Below are positions 17,235 to 26,417 of a DNA stretch of 64,000 nt, in pieces. Positions within the stretch are counted from its first letter, which is position 1. Each line of letters begins with the position of its first letter. The position numbers and the translations under genes are program-made. The notes beneath the pieces are model-generated. The model searched no databases. It had not been told where the DNA came from and worked only from the letters and a program-made list of their open reading frames with translations. Source of the stretch: Desulfovibrio sp. G11 (lineage in GTDB: Bacteria > Desulfobacterota > Desulfovibrionia > Desulfovibrionales > Desulfovibrionaceae). The stretch lies in contig NZ_LT984798.1 in NCBI RefSeq assembly GCF_900243745.1, positions 2,502,001 to 2,566,000 of the forward strand, in the 5' to 3' direction.

Positions 17235-18497
17235 TTATTGCATTTCGGGTATCTGCCTGCGTTCGCGCAGGGCCAGGCGCAGCCTGTCGGCGAGCATGAA
17301 GCAGCCACACAGGCTTACGGAAATTGCCGTGGCCGTGAATACGCCCCTGTAACCGAAGCCCGCGTTGATAACCATGCCTCCGATCAGCGGGGCCAGCATG
17401 CCGCTGGCGTCAAAGGTGGCCATCATGACGTTGGAGTTGATGGAGCGTGTGGCGGGGCTTGAGCGGTCATATACCGCAGCCGCCAGCAGCGGATAGAGCA
17501 GGCCCAGGCCCAGCCCGTACAGGCAGGTCAGCGGCACAAAGGCCCACAGCGGCCCCCAGGCCAGGCCCAGCATGCAACATGCCAGCACTACACTGCATAA
17601 AAGTGTGACCCGGTAGCGCGGCATGGTATCCAGCCGGTTGCTGCCCGCAAGGCGCACAAGTATGATGGTCAGTGTATAAATACTGAAGAACCATGCCGGA
17701 TTCGCCCCGGTGACCGAACACAGCCCCTTGATGAAGAATATGGCCTGCACGGTCATGATGCTGAAGGCCAGACAGGCCAGGTAAACAAAGAGCAGGCCCG
17801 AACGGCTCACAGCCTGCCATAGGGCGCGGCCCGACATGCCGCCCCCGTCTTCGGGGGCCATTTCGGGAGTTCTCAGGCGCGGGGCCAGAGGAATCAGCAT
17901 GAGCAGCGAGGGCAGGCCGAGCAGGGCAGATGCCGCAAAAAGTCCGGCTTCTCCACCCAGCAGAGGCAGTATGGGTTCTGCGGCTGCGGGAATGATGGAA
18001 TAGGGCAGCAGCATGGTAAGCGAAAAAATGGCAAAGCCGCGCGCGCTCTGCCCCTTGGGAATGCAGCTGACAAGCACGGCTACGGTACAGCTTGAAAATA
18101 CGGCCAGGGCGATGCCCTGCACGATGCGCAACGCCCATATCATGCCGATAACGTGTGGGCCGCCAACATGTGAATAGCCCAGCATGACACAGCTTGATAT
18201 GACTATGGAAACGGCCATGGCGGCCAGTTTACCGCGGCGAAGCAGCAGCACGCTGGCCAGCGGGCGAAACAGCAGCACCATGGCAAACATGGAGGCCAGC
18301 AGCACTCCGCGCCAGTTGGGGCTGATGGTCATGCCTTCCAGCCATTGTTCAAAACAGTAAAAAACGGCGATAAAGCTGTTGCAGAACATAGTCATGCAAA
18401 ACAGCAGAATAAAATCACGGCTTAACAGGGTTTGCGGCGGTTCCGGTGATACGGGTTGTCGCACGGTTTCAACGGGAGAAGCGGCAAGGGGCGACAT
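17235..18497 (-). CDS. Major facilitator superfamily transporter
   Basis: 420 residues with about 12 hydrophobic helices in two halves, separated by a charged loop at about 205-230 (RLRTPEMAPEDGGG). MFS-like features include LASMFAMVLLFRPLASVLLLRRGK in the loop 2-3 region and GLGLGLLYPLLAAAVYDRS in the second half. Substrate cannot be deduced. No neighbouring catabolic or biosynthetic genes hint at one. It ends before the rhodanese region and begins 70 bases downstream of the PEP-synthase-like gene, possibly in the same transcript. Confidence 0.85.
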   Translation of the reverse strand: MSPLAASPVETVRQPVSPEPPQTLLSRDFILLFCMTMFCNSFIAVFYCFEQWLEGMTISPNWRGVLLASMFAMVLLFRPLASVLLLRRGKLAAMAVSIVISSCVMLGYSHVGGPHVIGMIWALRIVQGIALAVFSSCTVAVLVSCIPKGQSARGFAIFSLTMLLPYSIIPAAAEPILPLLGGEAGLFAASALLGLPSLLMLIPLAPRLRTPEMAPEDGGGMSGRALWQAVSRSGLLFVYLACLAFSIMTVQAIFFIKGLCSVTGANPAWFFSIYTLTIILVRLAGSNRLDTMPRYRVTLLCSVVLACCMLGLAWGPLWAFVPLTCLYGLGLGLLYPLLAAAVYDRSSPATRSINSNVMMATFDASGMLAPLIGGMVINAGFGYRGVFTATAISVSLCGCFMLADRLRLALRERRQIPEMQ

Positions 18498-18567
18498 GTG
18501 GCCTCAATTACGTTATGCCGCGCTCGTTGCGGCAGACGCGCAACGGCTGCTCCGGTGGAAGCTGCGG

Positions 18568-21129
18568 CTAATGATACTCGCCTTCAAGAAATTTTGTGGC
18601 ATAGGCCGTCACTGCGGCCTCGTCTACCATGAGCATATCCATCTGGCGAGTCATGATAAGCAGGCGCCCCAGCTGGTCAAGACGTGAGCACAGCTCGGGC
18701 CGTGGATACTTCTGGTAGCGTGCCCGTATCCTATCACCAGTAAGCTCAACGGTAAAGCCAAGCTCTTTGAGGATAAGCCCTATGCAGCGCACCCGGCGTA
18801 CGCGCTGCACATTGTTTGCGGCCCCGCCCGCGAATTCAAAGCGGATGTAGTTCTTGCTCAGGGTGTCGCCGCACCAGGTATCAAGAATGGCATAATGGTA
18901 GCCGACACGTGAAGAGAAATTGAGGTAACGGTCTGAAACAATGGCATAACTGCGCTGGCCGAAGCGCGAGCATCCTTCTTCATTACAGCCGATGACGCTT
19001 TGCCCCATGACCGAAAGAAAACCGCGCATGTTGACCGGCCGGGGACCGCGGGCCTGCACTGCGGGATTGAGCATGCCGTCGAGCACATGCCTGAAGGGAA
19101 CGCTGGTTACGTCTTCGGGCAGCACGCGCCGCGCTTCGGGATTACGCAGGCCCCCGCCAAGGTCGATTACATAAAGATCAAGAGGAATAGAGCTTACAAG
19201 CTGGCTGGCAACACCGGCGCTGTTTTCCGTAACACTGTCTGATAACTGGAACATCTCGGCATAGCTCATTTCGTGGGCATAGCGCATGACGTCGTGCAGA
19301 GAGGTGCAGTGCTCCGGAGTAAAGGTGTCCGCTCTGGGGTCTACCAGATGCAGTGGCAGAATGTACGGGGCCACTCGGCGCAGAAGCATGAGGGCGGGGC
19401 TGTCGGCCCTGGCCTGCGGCCGGGTAAGCCGTAGGGCCAGAAGCTCCGGTATTTCGCCGTCAAAAACCCTGCCGGTGAGGGCATCCACGGTGATGACCTG
19501 GCCTTCGCTGAGCACGCCCGTGACGCCGGGCAGATTCATAAGCGTGGGCACGCCGAACTCACGGCAGATGGAAGCCATATGCCCGGTAAGGCTGCCCGTC
19601 TGGGCGATAATGGCCGAGGCCCGCCGCATGGCCGACATGGCGCTGGGCGAGGAGTGGTCCATAAGCATGACCGCGCCTTCGGGAAAGTGGGTAATATCTT
19701 CTCCATCGCCCACAAAAACCACAGGACCGCAGCCCACGCCTCTGGCGGCCACGTCTGCGCCGGAAAGCAGGGGGCGCAGATGCCCAAGGATGGGGGCGGC
19801 TTTTTCTTCCGCCGTACTGTCCAGCCCCATGGGGCGGGTCTGCAGCAGGATGATCTGATCCTCCTCGTCCACAGCCCATTCCATATCCTGCGGATACTGG
19901 TAGTGCCGTTCCAGCTCCATGGCCATGTCCGCCAGGCGGCGTACCTGATCATCGCTGAGGCAGGGAACATCCCGCAAGGCATCTGGCACGGGGGCCAGTT
20001 CGCTTTCCACCCCCGACACCTTGCGCACCAGACGCAGGCGCACAGCCTTGTGGGCAATGGTGGTCTTGGTAATTTTTCCGGTGGCGCGCGATACCAGCCA
20101 CTGGTCCGGTGTGCCTGAACCGTCCACCACCATTTCACCCAGACCCCACAGGCCGTTGATGACAATGCTGTTGGAACGCAGGTCTACGGGGTGGCGGGAA
20201 AAAACGACGCCTGCGGCGCGGGCGCGCACCATCTCTACACAGCACAGACCCATGCCCGTGGCATCAAGGGCATAGCCGTGGCTGGCGCGATAGGTCAGGG
20301 CGCGGGGTGAAAACAGGCTGGCAACAACGACCTTGAATGCCGGAATCAGGTCGTTGCGTGTTACGCCCAGCAGGCTGCGGTACTGCCCGGCAAAAGACTG
20401 CACCCCGTCTTCGGCGATGGCGCTGGAGCGCAGGGCCGCCACCACCTGGGGATCATCGTCATAAGCCATGTCCCAGGCTTTGAGCAGGGCATCTTCCACT
20501 TCCTTGGGAACGGCAGCCTCGCGGATGAGTTTTTCCACCTGACGGGATACAGCATTGATGCTGTCCGGTTTGTCTGGGTCCACGGAGCGCAGCAGGGAGT
20601 AAACGCTTTTGAAAAGCCCCGGTGTTCGCAGCAGAAAAATGGTTCCGGCTTTTATGGTAATGGCGAAGCCGCGCGGCACGGGCATGTCCAGCATGTTCCG
20701 TAACTCGCCGAGGTTGGCGTTTTTGCCGCCCACGCTGTAGGCCATGCTGGCGTCCACTTCTGTAAGGTCCAGGGTCAGGCTGGGGACATCGCCACGGGTT
20801 CGCTGATCCAGCTCTTTTTCTATCCGTCCGGCAATGCTGTGCACGGACGTATTCAGCCCCTGATGGCGCTGTCCGGAAATGTCGTTGAGTGCGGCGGCCA
20901 TGCGGTCACAGCGGAAGATAGCCCGCCGGGCTTCTTTGCGTACCTGGCTTGTTTCCATATGACGCTCGCCCTGCTGTGCGGCGTTAAGACCGGCCAGGAT
21001 GCCCGCCAGGTCTGCGTTGGCCTGAAGCAGTTCCTTGAATGAGGCATATCGTCTGTGAAAGGCGGTCATGGCCTGCTCGCGGGAAATACGCGGCTTGCGG
21101 CCAAAGAATTTTTTCAGTTTGCCGACCAT
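18568..21129 (-). CDS. PEP-synthase-like protein lacking the PEP-binding barrel
   Basis: 853 residues. Residues 1-100 are a charged alpha-helical region. Residues 125-435 form a PPDK/PEP-synthase ATP-grasp domain (SVGGKNANLGELR with the nucleotide-binding Lys near 135, LRSSAIAEDG near 234, IILLQTRP near 430). Residues 440-560 are the phosphohistidine swivelling domain with TGSLTGHMASICREFGVPTL, catalytic His near 517. The C-terminal 280 residues do not resemble the TIM barrel that binds PEP/pyruvate. The chemistry is therefore unclear: a phosphotransfer or substrate-dikinase variant is possible. The sigma54 activator gene lies 35 bases upstream, so the two are likely one operon. Confidence 0.82.
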   Translation of the reverse strand: MVGKLKKFFGRKPRISREQAMTAFHRRYASFKELLQANADLAGILAGLNAAQQGERHMETSQVRKEARRAIFRCDRMAAALNDISGQRHQGLNTSVHSIAGRIEKELDQRTRGDVPSLTLDLTEVDASMAYSVGGKNANLGELRNMLDMPVPRGFAITIKAGTIFLLRTPGLFKSVYSLLRSVDPDKPDSINAVSRQVEKLIREAAVPKEVEDALLKAWDMAYDDDPQVVAALRSSAIAEDGVQSFAGQYRSLLGVTRNDLIPAFKVVVASLFSPRALTYRASHGYALDATGMGLCCVEMVRARAAGVVFSRHPVDLRSNSIVINGLWGLGEMVVDGSGTPDQWLVSRATGKITKTTIAHKAVRLRLVRKVSGVESELAPVPDALRDVPCLSDDQVRRLADMAMELERHYQYPQDMEWAVDEEDQIILLQTRPMGLDSTAEEKAAPILGHLRPLLSGADVAARGVGCGPVVFVGDGEDITHFPEGAVMLMDHSSPSAMSAMRRASAIIAQTGSLTGHMASICREFGVPTLMNLPGVTGVLSEGQVITVDALTGRVFDGEIPELLALRLTRPQARADSPALMLLRRVAPYILPLHLVDPRADTFTPEHCTSLHDVMRYAHEMSYAEMFQLSDSVTENSAGVASQLVSSIPLDLYVIDLGGGLRNPEARRVLPEDVTSVPFRHVLDGMLNPAVQARGPRPVNMRGFLSVMGQSVIGCNEEGCSRFGQRSYAIVSDRYLNFSSRVGYHYAILDTWCGDTLSKNYIRFEFAGGAANNVQRVRRVRCIGLILKELGFTVELTGDRIRARYQKYPRPELCSRLDQLGRLLIMTRQMDMLMVDEAAVTAYATKFLEGEYH

Positions 21130-21164
21130 GGATATGCTCCGGATAAGACGTTAAAAAGCGTGTA

Positions 21165-24122
21165 TCAGCCGGAAAATGGCCTGCCCTGCACAACCACATA
21201 GCGCTGCGCCGGGCCGCGTCCTTCTTTACGTACAAGTCCCATCTGCACAAAAAGCTGTAAATCATACTGTGCCGTGCGCATGGAAATGTTTTCACCAACC
21301 ATCTGCTGGTATTCCTGGCGGCTGATGCTGCCCGCCTGTTCAATGCGTGGCCACATTTCTGTTTGACGGTGATTGAGGCGGGGCATGTCTGCCTGCATGA
21401 AATTCATGCCGTCCGGAGCTTCATTCGCCAGTGGGCGCTGATATTGGATGGCCTCCTCTGCGGAAACGGCAGAGCCGGCAGGGTGCACGCTGTGCGCGCC
21501 GCCAGCGTCGTTTGATCTGCCCGGATCATCGCGCGAAGCCTGGCCGCTTGCAGTAGGCGAGGCATCCTGCGCCGGACCGGTGGAAGGGAGAGGGGCGGAA
21601 GGCGCACAGGGGCCTGAAGAATTGTTTCCTTCACGTTCAGGACGGTTTTGCCGCTCCGCAGACTGGCCGGGGGAGCGGCCCGCATCGGTCACAGCCATCT
21701 GACTCGCTGTACCGGCCTGTTCCGTTGTTTTTTGGTCCGCCTGCTCCTGTGGTGTTTCCGGCAGTTCCCGGGATTCCGCCAAAGGTCCTTCATACGTGTC
21801 CTGTCTTTCGCGCCGGGCCGGTATTTTTTTATCCGGCGCAGCGGAAGAGGCTACGGGACCGAGCTGGATATTCTCGGCATAGAGGATATCCCCCTCGCAG
21901 AAAGTCAGGGCGCGGGTAAGCGTGTTTTTAAGCTCGCGTACATTGCCGGGCCAGTCATGAGCCGTCAGTTTTGCCAGGGCGCCCCGGCTGACCTGGGGCA
22001 TGCGCAATGTCCTGCGCGCGCCGTGTGCCGCGGGAGACTGCGTTGGTCCGTAAGCAGTCGATTCCGTACTTTCCGTCTGTGTTTCGGCGTCCATTTCCGC
22101 CGCCTTGGCGCGCGTTTTTACCGCTTCGGTCAGAAAGTAGACTGTCAGGGACGGAATGTCTGTTTTTCTTTCCCGCAGAGGCGGTGTGTGAATGGTTATG
22201 ACGGCCAGACGATAATAGAGGTCTTCGCGGAAGGACCCTTCCCGTGCCTCATCCGGAAGGGACGCATTGGTGGCGGCGATGATGCGTGTGTCAAAGGGCA
22301 CTTCCTGGTCGCTGCCCAGGGGGCGGATCCGTCGTGTGGATAGTGCCCGCAGCAGCGCCTGTTGCACCTTGGGTGCGGCATTGCCTATTTCATCCAGCAT
22401 GAGTGTGCCGCCTTCGGCTGCCAGAAATGCCCCCTTGCGTGGTTGCCTGGCTTCGGTGAAGGCGCCCTTCACGTGGCCGAACAGGGTGTCCATGAGCAGA
22501 TTTTCGTCCAGTGCACCGCAGTTGATGGTGATGAACGGCCCTGAAGCACGGGCGCTCAGGCGGTGTATGGCTTCTGAAACAAGCTCTTTTCCGGTGCCGG
22601 TTTCGCCCACCACCAGAACATCCGCCAGCACCTGCGATGCCTTGCGCACCTGATCATACAGCGTTTGCATAGCTGGCGATGTGCCCACAAGGCCACTGGC
22701 GGGGAGGTCTTCGGGATGCGGCAGGTCAGAAGCCGGCTCGCGCTGCCATTGGGCGTCCTGAAGAGCCTCATGGCTGCGGCGTTCTTCCTTGGCCTGGCGC
22801 AAACGCTTCAGCAGGGCGTTGATGCTGTTCTTGATGCGTTCCATTTCCAGAGGAATCTGCGGCAGGTCAAGGTCTTCATCGTTGTCGCGGATATTGCGGT
22901 TGCGCAGTTCGCCGGCCATGACATTGAGTGATTTGCCCATTTGACGCGCCAGCCACCACAGGCTCAGGGCCAGAAGAACCATGCCGCCCATAAAGCTGAC
23001 CGCATAAATGCCCATAATCTGCATGCCGGTGCGCGTAGTGGTGAAGCTGGTGTCCAGAACGGCCAGTCCTCCCAGCACTACAGGTTCGCCGCCGGAGCCG
23101 GGATTGAAAGCAACGGGGACATAGCTTACCCGTTCCACGCGCATCTGGCCGTTGCTCCATATGGTGCTGCTTTCTGTCATGGGCAGTTGTCCGGCATGGC
23201 CCCCCTGCACCTCGGCTACCATGCTCCAGTAGTTGATATGGTCCGGGCTGGGGCGAAAGGCCATGCTGAAGCCGGGACGCCCGTAGTCACCCCAAAAGCC
23301 CGCCCGAACCGCATCGTTGCCAAGGCTTTTGCCCGCAAGGGCCGCGTCGGGAACTTCAGACTGAAATATCATCCAGCCGTCGCGGTCGAAAAACAGGCTG
23401 CGCACGCGCGTGTCCGTGCCGGATGCGGCGATGGGCGCATCCGGCGAAGAATAGCGCGAAACGATGTTTCTCAGGTCTTTCATGTCCAGCGACAGCAGCA
23501 GATAGCCCTGGAAATTGCCGTTCTTGTCATGCACGGCGGTAAAAAAACGCAGTACATGCAACGAAACGCTTTGCAGGGATTTATCGACCGGAACCATAGC
23601 GTACACAGCTTCCATGGGTTGCCCGACATTGACATAGCCGGGGCGCTGGTCGCCCCCCAGGTTATGAAAAGGGCTTGCGGGGCTGTCGAGAGCTACCTGC
23701 ATGGGGATATTTATGATGTGCCCTTCATGATTCAGCAGCAGGTAGCGGCTTTCAGGGGTCAGACCCACATAGGCCACTTCGCGGTACTGTAGGCCATCGG
23801 CTCTGGCGCGAAATTCCATTCTGCGGACCATGTCCTGCGGTTCCATGGAGCCTGCGGCCAGAATAAGCAGCTGGTTGCGCGTTTCGGCCAGGGCATGTTC
23901 CAGGGCCAGACTCATGGCCTGCGCCTGAAGTTGCGCGTTGCGCGCTATTGCGCGGTTTATGATGTGCTCGATACTGCTGCTTGTTGTCAAAAAGATAAGC
24001 AGCAGCACGAGCGTCAGCAGGGGAAGCCCCAGCATGAGCATGCGGCTGACGAGGCTGCGATTCATAAAAAAGGAGGTGACATCGAGGGTGCTTCCGCCGG
24101 GAAGCGTTCTGTAGAAGCGCAT
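21165..24122 (-). CDS. Membrane-bound sigma54 enhancer-binding protein with periplasmic sensor
   Basis: 985 residues from ATG 24122 behind GGGGGA; the frame is open further upstream but without a binding site. Layout: membrane helix 28-48, extracytoplasmic Cache-like sensor about 50-360, helix about 367-392, HAMP/coiled segment to 450, AAA+ domain from 477 (Walker A GETGTGKE near 505, Walker B LMLDEIGN near 573, arginine-finger region FREDLYYRL near 630). The L1 loop reads GAFTEA instead of GAFTGA. A Gln/Pro/Ser/Gly-rich, probably disordered linker follows, and the end (last 80 residues) looks like a winged helix (TAQYDLQLFVQMGLVRKEGRG), not a Fis-type helix-turn-helix. It is transcribed divergently from a -24/-12 promoter. 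Confidence 0.87.
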   Translation of the reverse strand: MRFYRTLPGGSTLDVTSFFMNRSLVSRMLMLGLPLLTLVLLLIFLTTSSSIEHIINRAIARNAQLQAQAMSLALEHALAETRNQLLILAAGSMEPQDMVRRMEFRARADGLQYREVAYVGLTPESRYLLLNHEGHIINIPMQVALDSPASPFHNLGGDQRPGYVNVGQPMEAVYAMVPVDKSLQSVSLHVLRFFTAVHDKNGNFQGYLLLSLDMKDLRNIVSRYSSPDAPIAASGTDTRVRSLFFDRDGWMIFQSEVPDAALAGKSLGNDAVRAGFWGDYGRPGFSMAFRPSPDHINYWSMVAEVQGGHAGQLPMTESSTIWSNGQMRVERVSYVPVAFNPGSGGEPVVLGGLAVLDTSFTTTRTGMQIMGIYAVSFMGGMVLLALSLWWLARQMGKSLNVMAGELRNRNIRDNDEDLDLPQIPLEMERIKNSINALLKRLRQAKEERRSHEALQDAQWQREPASDLPHPEDLPASGLVGTSPAMQTLYDQVRKASQVLADVLVVGETGTGKELVSEAIHRLSARASGPFITINCGALDENLLMDTLFGHVKGAFTEARQPRKGAFLAAEGGTLMLDEIGNAAPKVQQALLRALSTRRIRPLGSDQEVPFDTRIIAATNASLPDEAREGSFREDLYYRLAVITIHTPPLRERKTDIPSLTVYFLTEAVKTRAKAAEMDAETQTESTESTAYGPTQSPAAHGARRTLRMPQVSRGALAKLTAHDWPGNVRELKNTLTRALTFCEGDILYAENIQLGPVASSAAPDKKIPARRERQDTYEGPLAESRELPETPQEQADQKTTEQAGTASQMAVTDAGRSPGQSAERQNRPEREGNNSSGPCAPSAPLPSTGPAQDASPTASGQASRDDPGRSNDAGGAHSVHPAGSAVSAEEAIQYQRPLANEAPDGMNFMQADMPRLNHRQTEMWPRIEQAGSISRQEYQQMVGENISMRTAQYDLQLFVQMGLVRKEGRGPAQRYVVVQGRPFSG

Positions 24123-24254
24123 TGTTCCCCCTTGGCTAGGGTTGCGCAAAAAAGCGCAAGCTTTGCGCCCACTATAGGCATCTCGGGAAAATCTGGCAAG
24201 TTTTTTCGCGCAAAATTGAGAAAAAACCGGCAAAATACGGCAATTATTACGCAA

Positions 24255-24270
24255 TGGCATGGCGATTGCT
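24255..24270 (+). promoter_or_regulatory. Sigma54 (-24/-12) promoter
   Basis: TGGCAT-GGCGA-TTGCT matches the consensus TGGCAC-N5-TTGCW with one difference and has the required 12-base step between the invariant GG and GC. It points to the gene at 24368, giving an untranslated leader of about 87 bases, and lies next to the divergent sigma54 activator gene. Confidence 0.78.
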
Positions 24271-24367
24271 ATCTTTTTCACATTCACTGCGTGACAGTCG
24301 GCATGGCCCGGTGGGGGCACTGCCGAAAGAGAGTCCAAAGGATCTCAAAACAGAGTGGAGGGTTCTT

Positions 24368-24670
24368 ATGAAAAAGATGCGCACGCTTATGACCTGGCTG
24401 GCAGGCTGCGCGCTCATGCTGGCCGCCATGCCCGGTCTGGCTCTGGCTGCAGGGGGCAAGGCTGCGGCGGTGGTGATTGTGGCCGATACCCGCAAGCTGG
24501 ACGGCATCCTGTACTGGTGGGCGGAAATGTACAATGAAAGCCATTTCTTTTTCGCCATCCTGACCATGCTCATCATTCCCATTGTGGGCTGCATTCTTGG
24601 CTGGCTGGCCGACCTCGTGATGTCGCACATCGGCATCGACCTCAAGCACCGCGAACTGGCCGAAAAGTAA
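24368..24670 (+). CDS. Small membrane protein, first gene of the permease cluster
   Basis: 100 residues from ATG 24368 with GGAGG upstream; earlier in-frame starts are inside the promoter region. An N-terminal signal-like helix (residues 9-26, ends LALAAGG) is followed by a short exposed segment and a second membrane helix (about 58-80, FFFAILTMLIIPIVGCILGW), with a charged tail HRELAEK. No family recognised. It ends 10 bases before the permease gene and probably works with it. The N-terminal part of the interrupted permease at 4038 has a similar signal helix, so this may be the detached equivalent. Confidence 0.75.
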   Translation: MKKMRTLMTWLAGCALMLAAMPGLALAAGGKAAAVVIVADTRKLDGILYWWAEMYNESHFFFAILTMLIIPIVGCILGWLADLVMSHIGIDLKHRELAEK

Positions 24671-24680
24671 GGAGGCGCAT

Positions 24681-25745
24681 ATGGATTGGCTGTATATCTT
24701 GATGCCCATCTCCGGCGTGTACATTTTTTGGCCGGGGCTTATCATTCTTGGTTTCGGCGTGGGCATTATCGGCGGGTTCTTTGGCCTGGGCGGCGCGTGG
24801 ATGGTAACCCCAGGTCTGAATATCCTGGGCTTTCCCATGGCGTTCGCCATCGGAACCGACGTGGCGCAAATGGCCGGTAAATCGCTTATCTCAACCATGC
24901 GGCACGGCAAGTTCGGCAACGTTGACTACGCCCTGGGTATCACCATGCTCATTGGTACGGTCATTGGCGTCGAAATTGGCGCGCAGATGGTCATGTGGCT
25001 TGAGCGGATCGGCTCGGTAGACAAGGTTGTGCGCTGGCTCTACGTGGTGCTGCTTATATCCATCGCATGGCTGGTGTTTCATGATGCCGCCGTGCGCCGC
25101 CGCAAGGAACGTGAAGCCAAGGCGCAACACAAGGAACTGGATGCCGCTGCCGTCGGCATTGACTGGGCTTCCAAGCTTCAGGCCATAAGGATACCTCCCG
25201 TTGTCCATTACAAGCATGCCAACATCACCTGTTCTGCGTGGCTGCCTATCACCGTCAGCCTCTTCACCGGCTGGCTGGCAGGCATCCTCGGTATCGGCGG
25301 CGGTCTCATCCGTATGCCCGCTCTTGTCTATCTTGTGGGCTGCCCCACCCATCTGGCAGTGGGTACGGACCTCTTTGAAGTTGCCATCTCCGGCCTGTAT
25401 GGCACGGCGTCCTACGCGTACAAGGGCCGCGTGGAACTGCTGGCCGCGCTCATCATGCTGTGCGGCGCAGCCGTTGGCGCGCAGATAGGCGTGGTGGCCA
25501 CCAAGTACGTCAAAGGCTATGGCATACGCTTTGTTTTCGGCCTGGCTGTTCTGGGCTGCCTCATGTCGGTCGTTCTCAAGCTTCTGCAGGCAGAATTCCC
25601 CGCCTGGGGCTGGCTGCTTGGCCCCCTTGCCACTGTTGAAGTTCTTGGTTTCGTAAGCGCCATCTCCATCTACATCGCGGTGAAGATGGTCCAGGGCGCC
25701 AAGGCGGAATTGGCCGCCAAAAAGATGCGGGCAGCGAACAGCTAG
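24681..25745 (+). CDS. TauE/SafE-family membrane permease
   Basis: 354 residues, about eight membrane helices in two homologous halves. The repeated family motif is visible as GFFGLGGAWMVTP (about residues 31-43) and GILGIGGGLIRMPALVYLVG (about 198-217), each followed by a FAIGTD or LAVGTD segment. The central cytoplasmic loop (130-160) is highly charged. Family members export or import sulfite, sulfonates or other anions; which one is not shown here. It lies inside a sigma54-driven cluster with tight spacing to both neighbours. Confidence 0.9.
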   Translation: MDWLYILMPISGVYIFWPGLIILGFGVGIIGGFFGLGGAWMVTPGLNILGFPMAFAIGTDVAQMAGKSLISTMRHGKFGNVDYALGITMLIGTVIGVEIGAQMVMWLERIGSVDKVVRWLYVVLLISIAWLVFHDAAVRRRKEREAKAQHKELDAAAVGIDWASKLQAIRIPPVVHYKHANITCSAWLPITVSLFTGWLAGILGIGGGLIRMPALVYLVGCPTHLAVGTDLFEVAISGLYGTASYAYKGRVELLAALIMLCGAAVGAQIGVVATKYVKGYGIRFVFGLAVLGCLMSVVLKLLQAEFPAWGWLLGPLATVEVLGFVSAISIYIAVKMVQGAKAELAAKKMRAANS

Positions 25746-25758
25746 GAGGGACACAGCC

Positions 25759-26352
25759 ATGAAGATTCGTAGTTTGCTGCTTATACTGGTGCTTGGGCTT
25801 TCCACTTTCCTCACTGCCTGCAACTTCGAGGGCGGGGTGGAACAGGGCCGCTGTGTGGCCTTCAATCCCGAAGCCAAAACACTGACCATCGTGGTTGACG
25901 TTACTCACGACCAGTTCAATCCGCATTACAGCGGCGGCGTGCATACATTCAAGCTGCCCACCGTTGCCGGCGAGATGGGACCTCTGCCTGAAGTAGGCGG
26001 ACGCCTCATGATCGACCTTGAAAAGAATACAGTGCTCGTATTTGATCCCGAATCCAAGACCGTGCGCGAAATCCCCGTGCAGTTTGTGGATGTGGAAAAG
26101 AATATACGTCCCAGGCATCCCAAGGTTGCGGGCAAGACCTTCCCTGTTGTTGACAAGGAACAACAGACGGTCACCGTATACTCAAACCGCCTGAGCGCCC
26201 TGATCACCTTCAAGGTCCCGGCTGGTGATATAGACCTGCCCCCCTATGTGTGGGCTGCGGGTAACGAAATGCGCATTGCCTTCCGCAACTCGGACAAGAA
26301 CCAGGCCATACGCATCATGAACGTGACCAGGACCAACATCTTCAGCAAGTAG
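25759..26352 (+). CDS. Lipoprotein resembling DUF4881
   Basis: 197 residues. The signal peptide ends in a lipobox (LSTFLTAC, Cys near residue 21). The mature part is predominantly beta-rich and binding-protein-like (EGGVEQGRCVAFNPEAKTLT and similar). It resembles DUF4881, a family I associate with Desulfovibrio; assignment is from memory. Separated from the permease by 13 bases with an AGGAGG-type site. Likely an outer-face partner of the permease or a ligand-binding component for the system sensed by the upstream regulator. Confidence 0.78.
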   Translation: MKIRSLLLILVLGLSTFLTACNFEGGVEQGRCVAFNPEAKTLTIVVDVTHDQFNPHYSGGVHTFKLPTVAGEMGPLPEVGGRLMIDLEKNTVLVFDPESKTVREIPVQFVDVEKNIRPRHPKVAGKTFPVVDKEQQTVTVYSNRLSALITFKVPAGDIDLPPYVWAAGNEMRIAFRNSDKNQAIRIMNVTRTNIFSK

Positions 26353-26370
26353 ATCATTGGCATCAAGAAT

Positions 26371-26395
26371 ACCGGGGCGGGTTGCCCGCCCCGGT
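26371..26395. terminator. GC-rich hairpin after the lipoprotein gene
   Basis: ACCGGGGCGGG (26371-26381) pairs perfectly with CCCGCCCCGGT (26385-26395) around a 3-base loop. No T-run follows on the + strand, so it may stabilise the upstream mRNA or attenuate rather than terminate fully; two + genes follow. Confidence 0.55.
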
Positions 26396-26417
26396 GTAAA
26401 CGTTTCCGGAGAACAGC

